64,000 nucleotides of DNA from SAR86 cluster bacterium SAR86B. GTDB taxonomy: Bacteria; Pseudomonadota; Gammaproteobacteria; Magnimaribacterales; D2472. Positions 10,711 to 20,061 of this stretch are shown here, in pieces (within the stretch, counting starts at the first letter, position 1; every line of letters starts with the position of its first letter). The position numbers and the translations under genes are program-made. The stretch spans positions 310,001 to 374,000 of the forward strand of contig CAJJCW010000001.1 in assembly GCA_905182885.1 (NCBI GenBank), given 5' to 3'. Under the pieces are notes generated by a model. It was not told the DNA's origin. It ran no database searches and saw only the letters and a program-made list of their open reading frames with translations.

Positions 10711-11349
10711 ATGAGTGGCTCAAAGATAAATGTTGCTAAACAAGCAATTGATTATATTAAAGATAAATTACATCCCGAGATGATTCTTGGAATAGGAACA
10801 GGCTCGACAGTAAATTTTTTTATCGAAGAATTAAAAGAGTTAAGAAATAATTTTGCCGGTGCAGTTTCAAGCTCTGAGGCTTCCTCAAGACTACTTAGCG
10901 AGAATGGTATAGAAGTATTTAACTTAAATGATATTAGTGAAATTGCTTTTTATATTGATGGCGCTGACGAAGTTGCTCCTAATAAGGAGCTTATCAAAGG
11001 TGGTGGCGGCGCACACACAAGAGAAAAAATAGTAGCCTCTGCCGCAAAAGAATTTATATGCATAGTAGATGATTCAAAAATAGTTACAAAACTTGGAGCC
11101 TTCCCTCTTCCGGTTGAAGTAATCCCAGAAAGCAGAAGCCTAGTCGCGAGAAGAATAGTTTCAATGGGAGGAGTTCCTGAATATAGAGCAGGGTTTACTA
11201 CAGACCAGGGAAACCAAATTCTTGATGTTAAAGAAATTGACATATCAGACCCTGAAGAGCTAGAAACTTTACTAAATACAATACCTGGAGTGGTTGATAA
11301 CGGAATCTTTGCTTTCAATAAGCCAAGTGTTGTTTTGGTATCTAAATAA
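10711..11349 (+). CDS. rpiA: Ribose-5-phosphate isomerase A
   Basis: GIGTGSTVNFFI, YIDGADEV, KGGGGAHTREKIVA. Confidence 0.96.
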   Translation: MSGSKINVAKQAIDYIKDKLHPEMILGIGTGSTVNFFIEELKELRNNFAGAVSSSEASSRLLSENGIEVFNLNDISEIAFYIDGADEVAPNKELIKGGGGAHTREKIVASAAKEFICIVDDSKIVTKLGAFPLPVEVIPESRSLVARRIVSMGGVPEYRAGFTTDQGNQILDVKEIDISDPEELETLLNTIPGVVDNGIFAFNKPSVVLVSK

Positions 11350-11351
11350 AA

Positions 11352-11876
11352 CTATAAAAGTTTTTCGATGTCTGAGATTAACCCAGGAGAGTTAGGCTCA
11401 ACATTCTTTCCATAGGTTGAAACTATACTTCCATCTTTAGAGATTAAGTATTTATTGAAGTTCCAGGATGGCTGAACTCCAGATTCTTTTCTAAGTTTCT
11501 TGTAAAAAGGATGAGCTTTTTTACCTCTAACCTTTGTGGTCGCAAACATTGGAAATGTAACTCCGTATTCTGTTGAACAAAACTCTTTGACATCGCTTTC
11601 ATCAGCTAGCTCTTGTCCAAGAAAATCTCTTGAAGGAACTCCAATAACAACAAAATCTTCGTCTTTATATTTTTTATATAAATTCTGAAGTTCTGCATAT
11701 TGGTATGTATATCCGCATCTGCTAGCAACATTAACAACTAACATCGCCTTGCCCTCAAACTCGCATAAGTTTTTTGTTTCAGCAGAATCTAATAATCTCA
11801 TATCAGTATCAAGAAGATCTGAACAAGCTTCAGAGTAGAATGGAGCCAAACAAAGAATAAGGAGTAATTTTTTCAT
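11352..11876 (-). CDS. Glutathione peroxidase family protein with signal peptide
   Basis: VNVASRCGYTYQYAELQNLYKKYK... and PSWNFNKYLISKDG. Confidence 0.88.
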   Translation of the reverse strand: MKKLLLILCLAPFYSEACSDLLDTDMRLLDSAETKNLCEFEGKAMLVVNVASRCGYTYQYAELQNLYKKYKDEDFVVIGVPSRDFLGQELADESDVKEFCSTEYGVTFPMFATTKVRGKKAHPFYKKLRKESGVQPSWNFNKYLISKDGSIVSTYGKNVEPNSPGLISDIEKLL

Positions 11877-11908
11877 ATGAATATTATATATGAATATTCT
11901 TAAATAAC

Positions 11909-11995
11909 TTATGAGATTGGCGTAATGGCGATTAGTGACGAGATAAAGATGCCCATCAAGGCAACTACTTCTAAATTATCTATATATTTTTTCAT
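11909..11995 (-). CDS. Micro-ORF, 28-aa hydrophobic peptide MKKYIDNLEVVALMGIFISSLIAITPIS
   Basis: ATG at 11995 preceded by TTAGG (weak SD) about 6-10 nt upstream; stop TAA 11909-11911; one predicted TM helix. Follows a two-hairpin leader. Not in the ORF track because of length. Confidence 0.5.
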   Translation of the reverse strand: MKKYIDNLEVVALMGIFISSLIAITPIS

Positions 11996-12015
11996 AAAAA
12001 ACCTAATTGTTAATA

Positions 12016-12090
12016 ATGGAGGGTAGAAACCCTCCATATAATTCCAGAGTATCGGCAAATTCTAATAGGGGGAGAGGAGTGCCGATGCAA
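12016..12090 (-). ncRNA. Structured leader or sRNA candidate with two hairpins upstream of the micro-ORF
   Basis: Stem ATCGGCA/TGCCGAT (12051-12057 with 12080-12086) enclosing a C-rich loop; 9-bp hairpin ATGGAGGGT-TTCT-ACCCTCCAT on the minus strand (about 12016-12037). Confidence 0.5.
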
Positions 12091-12225
12091 TTATTATACA
12101 TACTTATAATATATTATCAATATAAATGATAAAATAAGTTAGAAAGATGCTTGAAATATAAACAATAACTAAAAATACCCCTCTTTTTATGTATAATTTA
12201 GATCTATTTTTATTAGGAGTTTAAA

Positions 12226-14379
12226 TTGAAAGGTACAGTTTTATATGAAGTAAGAGATGGAGTTGCGCTATTGACGGTTGATAACCCTCCTGTAAACCCA
12301 TTAAGTGATGGAGTTAGGGCTGGATTATATGAAGGTCTTGCGAAAGCTGAAGCAGATAGTTCAGTGGTAGGGGTTGTTCTTACTGGAAATGGCCGTGCTT
12401 TTATAGCTGGGGCAGATATCTCTGAGTTTGGCGGTTCTGGTGAAGGTCATGGACTTGCAGAAGTATTTAAAAAATTAGAGTATTGTTCAAAACCCGTAGT
12501 TGCAGCCATAAATGGACTTGCTTTAGGCGGTGGCTTAGAAACAGCTCTATGTTGTAACTATAGAATTGCCTCAAACCAAGCGTTTGTTGGATTACCTGAA
12601 GTTAATTTAGGTCTTTTACCTGGAGCTGGGGGCACACAAAGACTTCCAAGACTTGTAGGGCCTGCAGAAGCATTAAAGATAATGTTATCGGGAGCCCATG
12701 TGCCGGCTAAAAAAGCCCTATCTTTGGGCATTGTTGACTCTTTATCAGACAATGTTGTTGAAGATTCTATTACATTTATTAAAGAAAAGGCTGCTAATTC
12801 AGAGTCTCACCCTCTAGTAAGAGATCTAAATGACAAAGTAATAGAGGCAAGAGGTAATGAAAATATTTTAGTTGAAGCTCAGGCAATGACTGCAAAATCA
12901 AGAAAAGGTCAATTTGCTCCTGGTCAAATTATTAAATGTGTTGAAGCTGCTATTAATCTTGATGATTTTGATGAAGGTCTAAAAAAAGAAACTGATTATT
13001 TTATTGAGTGCTTAGTCCACCCCCAGCGTGAAGCAATGATTCATATATTCTTTGGTGAAAGAGCAGCATCTAAGGTATCTGATGTACCAAAAGATACTCC
13101 TATTATGGATATCAAGAAAGCAGGAATTATAGGTTCAGGAACAATGGGTGGCGGAATAGCAATGTGCTTTGCTAACGCTGGAATACCCGTTCATATAATT
13201 GATCAGGATGCTGACAACCTAAAAAGAGGAATCTCTGTAATTGAAAAAAATTATGAATTTATGGTCAATAGAGGAAGAATTACTACTGAGCAAAAGGATT
13301 TTGTTTTTGGGTTAGTGACCTCAAGTCTTGACTACAATGATGTTCATGATTGTGACATTGTTATAGAGGCAGTATATGAAAATCTTGAATTGAAAACAAA
13401 GATTTTTAAGTCTCTTGATGAAGCTGTTAAGCCAGGAGCAATCCTCGCAAGTAATACTTCTGGTCTTGATATAGATTCTATAGCTAACTCTACTAGTAGA
13501 CCTGAGCTGGTAGTGGGCACTCACTTTTTTAGTCCAGCAAATATAATGAAGCTACTGGAGGTTGTTAGAGGAGATCAAACTTCTAATGAAGCGTTAGCAA
13601 CGGTAATGTCTGTTAGTAAGAAGCTTAAAAAGGCAGCTGTTGTATCTTTAAACGCTCCTGGATTTATTGGTAATAGAATGTTTTTTGGTTATACAGCTCA
13701 AGCAAATATGCTTCTTCTTGAAGGTGCCCTTCCTCATCAAGTAGACCAAGCAATGGAGTCATTTGGTTTAAATATGGGTCCGTTTAGAACTATGGATTTA
13801 ATAGGACTTGATTTGGGTTGGAGAGCGAGAAAGCTTGGAGGCATGGCATCACCTTTACATGCAAAGATTGGCGATGAGCTTTGTGAGCAAGACAGGTTCG
13901 GTCAGAAAAATCAAAAGGGTTACTACAATTATTCTGAAGGATCTAGAGCTCCAAACCCTGCTCCAGAAAATGAATCAATATATGAAAGAATATCTTCTGA
14001 AAATGGCTTTACTAGAAGAGAGATATCAGATGAAGAGATCGTGGATAGATGTATGCTTGCCTTAATTAATGAAGGGGCTGATATATTGTCCGAGGGAGTA
14101 GCTCAAAGAGCCGCTGATATAGATGTTGTTTATATTAATGGTTATGGCTTCCCTATTTGGAGAGGCGGTCCAATGCATCATGCAAATGCTATGGGTCTTG
14201 ATGTTGTATTAGAAAAACTAGCTAAATATAAAGATCTAACTGGAAGCGATGTATTTGCTGCAAGTAGTCTATTGATTGAGTTAGCTGAAAAAGGTGGAAA
14301 ACTTACTGACGCTCCATCTAAAGATGATAGAAGAGAGAGATTGAGTTTTGAGAAATCATCTGTAGCTAATAATTTCTAG
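12226..14379 (+). CDS. Multifunctional fatty-acid oxidation protein: enoyl-CoA hydratase / 3-hydroxyacyl-CoA dehydrogenase
   Basis: N-terminal crotonase (GRAFIAGADISEF, NGLALGGGLETALCCNYRIA) and C-terminal HAD (KAGIIGSGTMGGGIAMCFANAG). TTG start. Confidence 0.92.
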   Translation: MKGTVLYEVRDGVALLTVDNPPVNPLSDGVRAGLYEGLAKAEADSSVVGVVLTGNGRAFIAGADISEFGGSGEGHGLAEVFKKLEYCSKPVVAAINGLALGGGLETALCCNYRIASNQAFVGLPEVNLGLLPGAGGTQRLPRLVGPAEALKIMLSGAHVPAKKALSLGIVDSLSDNVVEDSITFIKEKAANSESHPLVRDLNDKVIEARGNENILVEAQAMTAKSRKGQFAPGQIIKCVEAAINLDDFDEGLKKETDYFIECLVHPQREAMIHIFFGERAASKVSDVPKDTPIMDIKKAGIIGSGTMGGGIAMCFANAGIPVHIIDQDADNLKRGISVIEKNYEFMVNRGRITTEQKDFVFGLVTSSLDYNDVHDCDIVIEAVYENLELKTKIFKSLDEAVKPGAILASNTSGLDIDSIANSTSRPELVVGTHFFSPANIMKLLEVVRGDQTSNEALATVMSVSKKLKKAAVVSLNAPGFIGNRMFFGYTAQANMLLLEGALPHQVDQAMESFGLNMGPFRTMDLIGLDLGWRARKLGGMASPLHAKIGDELCEQDRFGQKNQKGYYNYSEGSRAPNPAPENESIYERISSENGFTRREISDEEIVDRCMLALINEGADILSEGVAQRAADIDVVYINGYGFPIWRGGPMHHANAMGLDVVLEKLAKYKDLTGSDVFAASSLLIELAEKGGKLTDAPSKDDRRERLSFEKSSVANNF

Positions 14380-14392
14380 AAAATATAATTAT

Positions 14393-14435
14393 AAAAAGGG
14401 ACTAAGTTCTTATTTGAACTTTTGTCCCTTTTTTT
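14393..14435. terminator. Bidirectional rho-independent terminator between the fadB-like gene and the L,D-transpeptidase
   Basis: AAAAAGGGAC...AAGTTC-TTATTT-GAACTT..GTCCCTTTTTTT: long stem with flanking A and T tracts; overlaps the 3' end of the minus-strand CDS. Confidence 0.8.
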
Positions 14436-14941
14436 ACAACATTGAAAAGGTCAATAGCATCTGAATTAAACATTCTTATGCAGCCATGAGATGCCTTTAG
14501 GCCTATTAAGCCCTCCTCATGAGTTCCGTGGATGTATATGTATCTATTGAATGAATCTATCCCCTTCCCCTTATTAATACCTGGCTCTATACCGTCTAGC
14601 CACATTATTCTTGATGTTACGTAGTCATCATCTGAGTCTAAAGGATGGTCAATAATCTCAGCCTGGCGTGAAGTATTAATCCTAGATTTAAAAATAGTAT
14701 TAATTTTGGCTCCATCGCCTATCATTTCTTTTATAACGTGATCTCCTAGGGGTGTTTTGAACGAATTTGCTGTGCTGCCTTCACCGTATTCAGAGGATGA
14801 GATTGGATAACTGGATAGAATCCCATTATCCTTCATTACATATAGTCTTTGTTCAGATATATCTATTTCTAAAGCAACCTCTGAGGAAGCAAGATTAAGT
14901 GAAATGCTTAAGAAAAAAATTATAAATGTCTTTTGATACAT
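14402..14941 (-). CDS. L,D-transpeptidase (YkuD family)
   Basis: Catalytic motif YIHGTHEEGLIGLKASHGCIRM; N-terminal signal peptide. Confidence 0.9.
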   Translation of the reverse strand: MYQKTFIIFFLSISLNLASSEVALEIDISEQRLYVMKDNGILSSYPISSSEYGEGSTANSFKTPLGDHVIKEMIGDGAKINTIFKSRINTSRQAEIIDHPLDSDDDYVTSRIMWLDGIEPGINKGKGIDSFNRYIYIHGTHEEGLIGLKASHGCIRMFNSDAIDLFNVVKKGTKVQIRT

Positions 14942-16407
14942 AAATTTATTATAGCTGATATAAAAACTAACATTAGAGCAAGGTAATAAGGTATGAAGTA
15001 ACCTCCTGTTGTATAAGGCGTAGCAGGTTTGTAGACCGTATCTATTGAGCTATTTAAAACACCAGATACACCTTTGTCTAATTTATCAACAATTGTTCCT
15101 TTATTTGATATTACTGCTGAAAAACCATCATTAGTTGCCCTGATTACCCACTTATCATTCTCTAAAGCTCTAACTCTGGCTATGGATAGGTGATGATATG
15201 GACCAATAGAATTACCAAACCAAGTATCATTACTTATATTAATAATAAAATCAGAACTTATATTGCTTTTTCGTACTGTATTTCCAAAAGCTATGTCATA
15301 GCAGATTAAAGGAGAAATACTATATTTTTGCTCATTATGAATAAAATCTATATTAGCTTGGTTGTCTTTGCCGTGACTTACATTGGACATTGGCATATCG
15401 AAGAAATCTATCAAGCCACGTAAAGATGGAATAAACGGTATATATTCTCCAAATGGGACTAAATGCTGTTTGTTATATATTTGATTAGTCTTAAGATTAA
15501 CCATTGAGTTAAATAGCTGACTTCCCTCAAAATGCCATGACCCTGAAATAATAGTCTTTGAATTTACTAATCTATCTCTAAATAATGAAAACTCTCTGCT
15601 TTCAAATGCATAAGGAAGTTCAGCCTCAGGAAAAATTACTAAATCTGTATTCTTATCAATCTCCTCACTTAGTCTTATAAGATTATTTTCAATCTTTTCT
15701 TTATAGCTGTTTTCATATTTCAAAAAAGGATTTGTTGAGGGCTGAACTATTGAAATATTTAAGGTGGAGGGGGCATGTCTCTCTATTGGCTTTTCAGATG
15801 CAGGTATCAATAATAGGAAAATAAAACCTAGCGTTATAGCTGAGATCTTCTTATTTTTTTCCCATGACAATCCTAGAATTGTTGACGCTATATAAATAAT
15901 ATATGAACCTCCGGCAACGCCCAAAATAGGGAAGAGGGATTGGCTAATTGTATCTAAAAATATTACCCCAGGTATGAGCCAAGGAACTCCATTTAATAAA
16001 GAGTACATAGACCATTCATTGAGAATAAATATGCTACTTACATATAAAACAGTATATAAATTTCTATAGGTTAAATTATTAAATAAGTTTATTTTTAGAA
16101 GTAATAGTGGAGCTGAAAAAACTAAGGTAAGAATAGCAATAAGTAATAAAAATATTAGCAAAGATACTGCTATGTTTGTATTTCCATAATAGTAAACGCT
16201 CACTATTAACCATGACATTCCAAATCCCCAGTGGCCTATAGACCAATAAAATAATTTATTAAATGAGTCTTTGTTATTTCTTAAAAGCCCGTTAATAAGG
16301 TAGGCATAAGATAGAAAAATTAAGGGCTTAATAGAGAAGGGCGCAAACGATAATATGCCAATTAAACCAAATATAAATGGAGTTAAGTATCTCTTTATTT
16401 GCATCAA
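14920..16407 (-). CDS. lnt: Apolipoprotein N-acyltransferase
   Basis: N-terminal TM segments, nitrilase-like IVQPSTNPFLKYE, VIFPEAELPYAFES, PLICYDIAFGN, NISNDTWFGNSIGPYHHLSIARVRALEN. Confidence 0.93.
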   Translation of the reverse strand: MMQIKRYLTPFIFGLIGILSFAPFSIKPLIFLSYAYLINGLLRNNKDSFNKLFYWSIGHWGFGMSWLIVSVYYYGNTNIAVSLLIFLLLIAILTLVFSAPLLLLKINLFNNLTYRNLYTVLYVSSIFILNEWSMYSLLNGVPWLIPGVIFLDTISQSLFPILGVAGGSYIIYIASTILGLSWEKNKKISAITLGFIFLLLIPASEKPIERHAPSTLNISIVQPSTNPFLKYENSYKEKIENNLIRLSEEIDKNTDLVIFPEAELPYAFESREFSLFRDRLVNSKTIISGSWHFEGSQLFNSMVNLKTNQIYNKQHLVPFGEYIPFIPSLRGLIDFFDMPMSNVSHGKDNQANIDFIHNEQKYSISPLICYDIAFGNTVRKSNISSDFIINISNDTWFGNSIGPYHHLSIARVRALENDKWVIRATNDGFSAVISNKGTIVDKLDKGVSGVLNSSIDTVYKPATPYTTGGYFIPYYLALMLVFISAIINLCIKRHL

Positions 16408-17258
16408 GTTTTTGTTATTGAAACCTTATCAATTTTTCTTTTGTCTGCATGAGTAACTTCAATATTTAAGTTCTCTACTTTAAGCTTATCTCCAACGCTT
16501 GGGAGTATTCCAAATTGACTAATAATAAATCCTCCAAGGGTCTCAGCATCTACTCCCATTGGATCGATTTTTAATTCAAAGAATTCTATAAATTCTTCAA
16601 TTTCAACTTTGGCATCTGCAGAATAAAGACCTTCGGAAATTCTTACTATCTCCTCTTCATCGACATCGTGCTCATCTTCAATTTCGCCTACCAGTTCTTC
16701 CAATATATCTTCAATTGTAACCAGACCTGATATTGAACCGTATTCATCTATTGCAACTGCTAAATGAGATCTGTCCTTTTTAAATTCCTCAAGCAAAGAG
16801 TCTGCTTTTTTTGTTTCTGGAACAATATTTGGCTCTCTAAGCATTTCTAGTACGTTAAAGTTATTATTACCGGATACTATTTTAGGAAGAATATCTTTAG
16901 CGAGAAGAATTCCCATAACCTCATCTCTCTCATCACCTAAAACGGGATATCTTGAATGCCCTGATTCAATGATCCTTTCTATGATCACGCTAGTTTCCTC
17001 TCCTAGGCTTATAGTTACCATATCTACCTTAGGTACCATTATTTCTTTAATTGTTGTTTTGCCAAGCCTTATCGCCTTGTTGGCTATTGATTCAGCTTCC
17101 TTATCAATAATATTTAGATCAACTGCATCTTTTAAAAAATCTGTTATCTCTGAAACAGATTGAGTTTTTATAAAAAAGGGGTTTCTAAAATATTTTTTTA
17201 TTTTGGTTAAAATTCCCGACGGGGGGTGGCTATCTTCGTTTTCTGATTTTTTATTCAT
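16404..17258 (-). CDS. corC: CBS/CorC-domain transporter-associated protein
   Basis: VMGILLAKDILP, EYGSISGLVTIEDILEELVGEIEDEHD; synteny lnt-corC-ybeY-phoH-miaB. Confidence 0.9.
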   Translation of the reverse strand: MNKKSENEDSHPPSGILTKIKKYFRNPFFIKTQSVSEITDFLKDAVDLNIIDKEAESIANKAIRLGKTTIKEIMVPKVDMVTISLGEETSVIIERIIESGHSRYPVLGDERDEVMGILLAKDILPKIVSGNNNFNVLEMLREPNIVPETKKADSLLEEFKKDRSHLAVAIDEYGSISGLVTIEDILEELVGEIEDEHDVDEEEIVRISEGLYSADAKVEIEEFIEFFELKIDPMGVDAETLGGFIISQFGILPSVGDKLKVENLNIEVTHADKRKIDKVSITKT

Positions 17259-17262
17259 TTCT

Positions 17263-17715
17263 TCAATTATATGGGTTTTTAATATGTAATTTTTCTAATA
17301 TGTTTATTTCTTTAGATTCCATTATGCTCGCCATGGCTTCATCTGCGTGATCATAGCCTAATATATGATATACACCATGAGCTAACATGTGAATTAAGTG
17401 GTCATCAAAATTTTTATGCTCTTCTTTTGCTTCTTGCAACACAAAATCATAACTAATGGCTATATCACCAATGTTGTTTGTTTTTTCTATAGAAATATCA
17501 TCATTAACAAAAGATAGTACATTGGTTGTTTTATCTTTATCTCTAAACTGTTTGTTAAGTTCCTGTATTTTTGCATTACCCAGGATTCTTAAATTTATCG
17601 AACTTTCTTCTGCCTCTTTTTCTTCAGTAAAGATAAGTTTGGTTATGTCTTGAAGTTTTTTTGAAAGTCCCTCATTGATTGAAAAGCCTTCCTGAAAAGA
17701 TATTACTAGGCTCAC
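17263..17715 (-). CDS. ybeY: rRNA maturation RNase YbeY
   Basis: TTNVLSF, HMLAHGVYHILGYDHADEA metal-binding motif. Confidence 0.93.
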   Translation of the reverse strand: MSLVISFQEGFSINEGLSKKLQDITKLIFTEEKEAEESSINLRILGNAKIQELNKQFRDKDKTTNVLSFVNDDISIEKTNNIGDIAISYDFVLQEAKEEHKNFDDHLIHMLAHGVYHILGYDHADEAMASIMESKEINILEKLHIKNPYN

Positions 17716-18701
17716 TTAGCTATTTTTTCTTCAAATGCTTGATAGGCATCAATAATTTTTCTTACCAAGGGATGTCTTACAACATCTTGAGATGAAAATT
17801 CAGTAAAGCCTATGCCTTTGGTTTCTGCTAGCACCTGCATGACATGGTCTAGCCCTGAGGTAATGTGTTTTGGTAGGTCTGTTTGGGTAAGATCTCCATT
17901 GATTACGGCATAGGAGCCAAAGCCCATTCTAGTAAGAACCATCTTCATCTGATCAACTGTTGTATTTTGACTTTCATCCATAATGATAAATGAATTATTC
18001 AAAGTTCTTCCTCTTAAATAGGCTAAAGGAGCAATTTCAATAGCTTCTTTTTCAATTAATTTACCTACTCTTTCAGCTCCAACCATTTCATATAAGGCGT
18101 CATACAATGGTCTTAGATAAGGATCTACTTTTTGTGACATATCTCCTGGCAGAAATCCGAGCTTCTCACCAGCCTCAACAGCAGGTCTAATCAAGATTAT
18201 TCTTTGAACCTTATCAGTCAATAATGCATCTATTGCTGCAGCCACTGCTATATATGTCTTACCTGTTCCAGCCGGGCCAATTCCAAAATTTAGTTCATAT
18301 TTTGAAATTCTTCTCATGTAATCTTGTTGATTTTTACCTCTTGCTCTAATAATTTTTTTTGGTGTCTGTATCTTAATTTCAGTCTTTTGGATATCTTCTC
18401 CGCTATGCCTGGCAAGACTTAAGTTCAGATGTGATTGGATGGTTAAATGAACTGCTTCTTTAGTAAGCTCAATATTCTTCTTTGTTAAATTATATAAATC
18501 CAGAATAGCATCAGAGGCGTGCTTAATATTTTGATCGCTACCAGTAATATTAATTTGGCTACCTTTATGAAAAACTTTTACAGAAAATGTTTTTTCAATG
18601 AGTTTTAGGTTCCCATTAAGCTCTCCAACAAAAATTGCTATTCTGTCTGCGCTCGATGGTTTTAAAGAAATGTTTTTAAGAGCAGTTTGTATTTCTTGCA
18701 T
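17712..18701 (-). CDS. ybeZ: PhoH family ATPase
   Basis: FGIGPAGTGKTYIAVAAA Walker A, FIIMDESQNTT Walker B, GDLTQTDLP. Confidence 0.93.
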   Translation of the reverse strand: MQEIQTALKNISLKPSSADRIAIFVGELNGNLKLIEKTFSVKVFHKGSQINITGSDQNIKHASDAILDLYNLTKKNIELTKEAVHLTIQSHLNLSLARHSGEDIQKTEIKIQTPKKIIRARGKNQQDYMRRISKYELNFGIGPAGTGKTYIAVAAAIDALLTDKVQRIILIRPAVEAGEKLGFLPGDMSQKVDPYLRPLYDALYEMVGAERVGKLIEKEAIEIAPLAYLRGRTLNNSFIIMDESQNTTVDQMKMVLTRMGFGSYAVINGDLTQTDLPKHITSGLDHVMQVLAETKGIGFTEFSSQDVVRHPLVRKIIDAYQAFEEKIAK

Positions 18702-18707
18702 TAAAAA

Positions 18708-20048
18708 TTAATTTTGTCCTGTTGAGTTATGCAACGTGCCTAGTAAAGAATAAGAAAAAGTCTCATCAATACTTATATCTACTAATTTACCTATAAAACC
18801 AATATTTTGGAAGTCAAAATTAACAACTCTATTACATTCTGTTCTTGCTTGAAGCTGGTGCGCACTTTTCTTTGATAAGCCAGTAACTAAACATCTTTGT
18901 ATTGAGCCTATCATGCTCATACTATGCTCCTTGTGATGCTTATTTAGTTGTGCCTGAAGAATATCAAGCCTTTCTTTTTTCTCAGCCATTGGAGTATTGT
19001 CATCTAATTTTGATGCAGGGGTGCCTGGCCTTTTTGAATAGATAAAACTGTAAGAAGAATCAAATTTTATTTGATTCACTAAATCCATAGTGTCATTAAA
19101 ATCTTTTTCTGTCTCACCCGGGAACCCAACTATAAAATCAGAGGACACTCTAAGATCTGGCCTGTGGGATCTAATTCTCTCAAGCGCATCTGTGAAAATA
19201 TCAACTGTGTAATTTCTTTTCATCTTTTCTAAAATTCTATTAGATCCGGATTGAACGGGAAGATGAAGCTGGCTAACAAGTTGAGGAACATACTGATATA
19301 CATCAATAAGATCATCGGTCATATCGAGGGGATGAGATGTTGTAAACCTAATTCTTTCTACTCCGTCTATATGACTAATTATTTCTATTAGGTCTGAAAG
19401 TCTAAGGATTCTATCCTTATAGGGCATTTTGTATGAATTAACATTCTGGCCAATAAATGTAATTTCTGAAACGCCTTGCTCTGCAAGCCTAGCAACCTCG
19501 TCAAAGATCTGGTCGGGCTTTCTACTTACCTCATCGCCCCTGGTATATGGAACAACACAAAAAGAACAATATTTAGAACATCCTTCCATTATTGCAACAA
19601 AACTGGAAGGGCCTGCTGAGGTTGGGGAGGGTAGTGAATCAAATTTTTCTTCTATTGGAAAGGTAATGTCTATTGCCTTGATACCTTTGCTTTGGTCTAT
19701 ATCTAAAAGGTCTGACACTCTATGAAGGGTTTGCGGTCCGTATATTAAGTCTACATAAGGTGCTCTTTTTTTAATATTAAGTCCTTCTTGGGTTGCGACA
19801 CAGCCACCGACTCCAATTTTTAGATTAGGGTTTTTTACTTTGAGTTTATTTAGCCTTCCTAGTTCTGAGAATACCTTTGCCTCAGCTTTATCCCTTATAG
19901 AACATGTATTTAATAAGATAATATCTGCTTCTTCTATATTACTTGTAACTTCAATACCTCTCTTCTCTTTAAGGATATCTACTGTCTTTTCGGAGTCATA
20001 TTCATTCATTTGACATCCGTAAGTTTTAATATAAAGTTTTGTTCCCAT
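18708..20048 (-). CDS. miaB: tRNA-2-methylthio-N6-dimethylallyladenosine synthase MiaB
   Basis: YIKTYGCQMNEYDS, radical SAM MEGCSKYCSFCVVPYTRG, TRAM region at C-terminus. Confidence 0.95.
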   Translation of the reverse strand: MGTKLYIKTYGCQMNEYDSEKTVDILKEKRGIEVTSNIEEADIILLNTCSIRDKAEAKVFSELGRLNKLKVKNPNLKIGVGGCVATQEGLNIKKRAPYVDLIYGPQTLHRVSDLLDIDQSKGIKAIDITFPIEEKFDSLPSPTSAGPSSFVAIMEGCSKYCSFCVVPYTRGDEVSRKPDQIFDEVARLAEQGVSEITFIGQNVNSYKMPYKDRILRLSDLIEIISHIDGVERIRFTTSHPLDMTDDLIDVYQYVPQLVSQLHLPVQSGSNRILEKMKRNYTVDIFTDALERIRSHRPDLRVSSDFIVGFPGETEKDFNDTMDLVNQIKFDSSYSFIYSKRPGTPASKLDDNTPMAEKKERLDILQAQLNKHHKEHSMSMIGSIQRCLVTGLSKKSAHQLQARTECNRVVNFDFQNIGFIGKLVDISIDETFSYSLLGTLHNSTGQN

Positions 20049-20061
20049 ATAATTAAGTATT

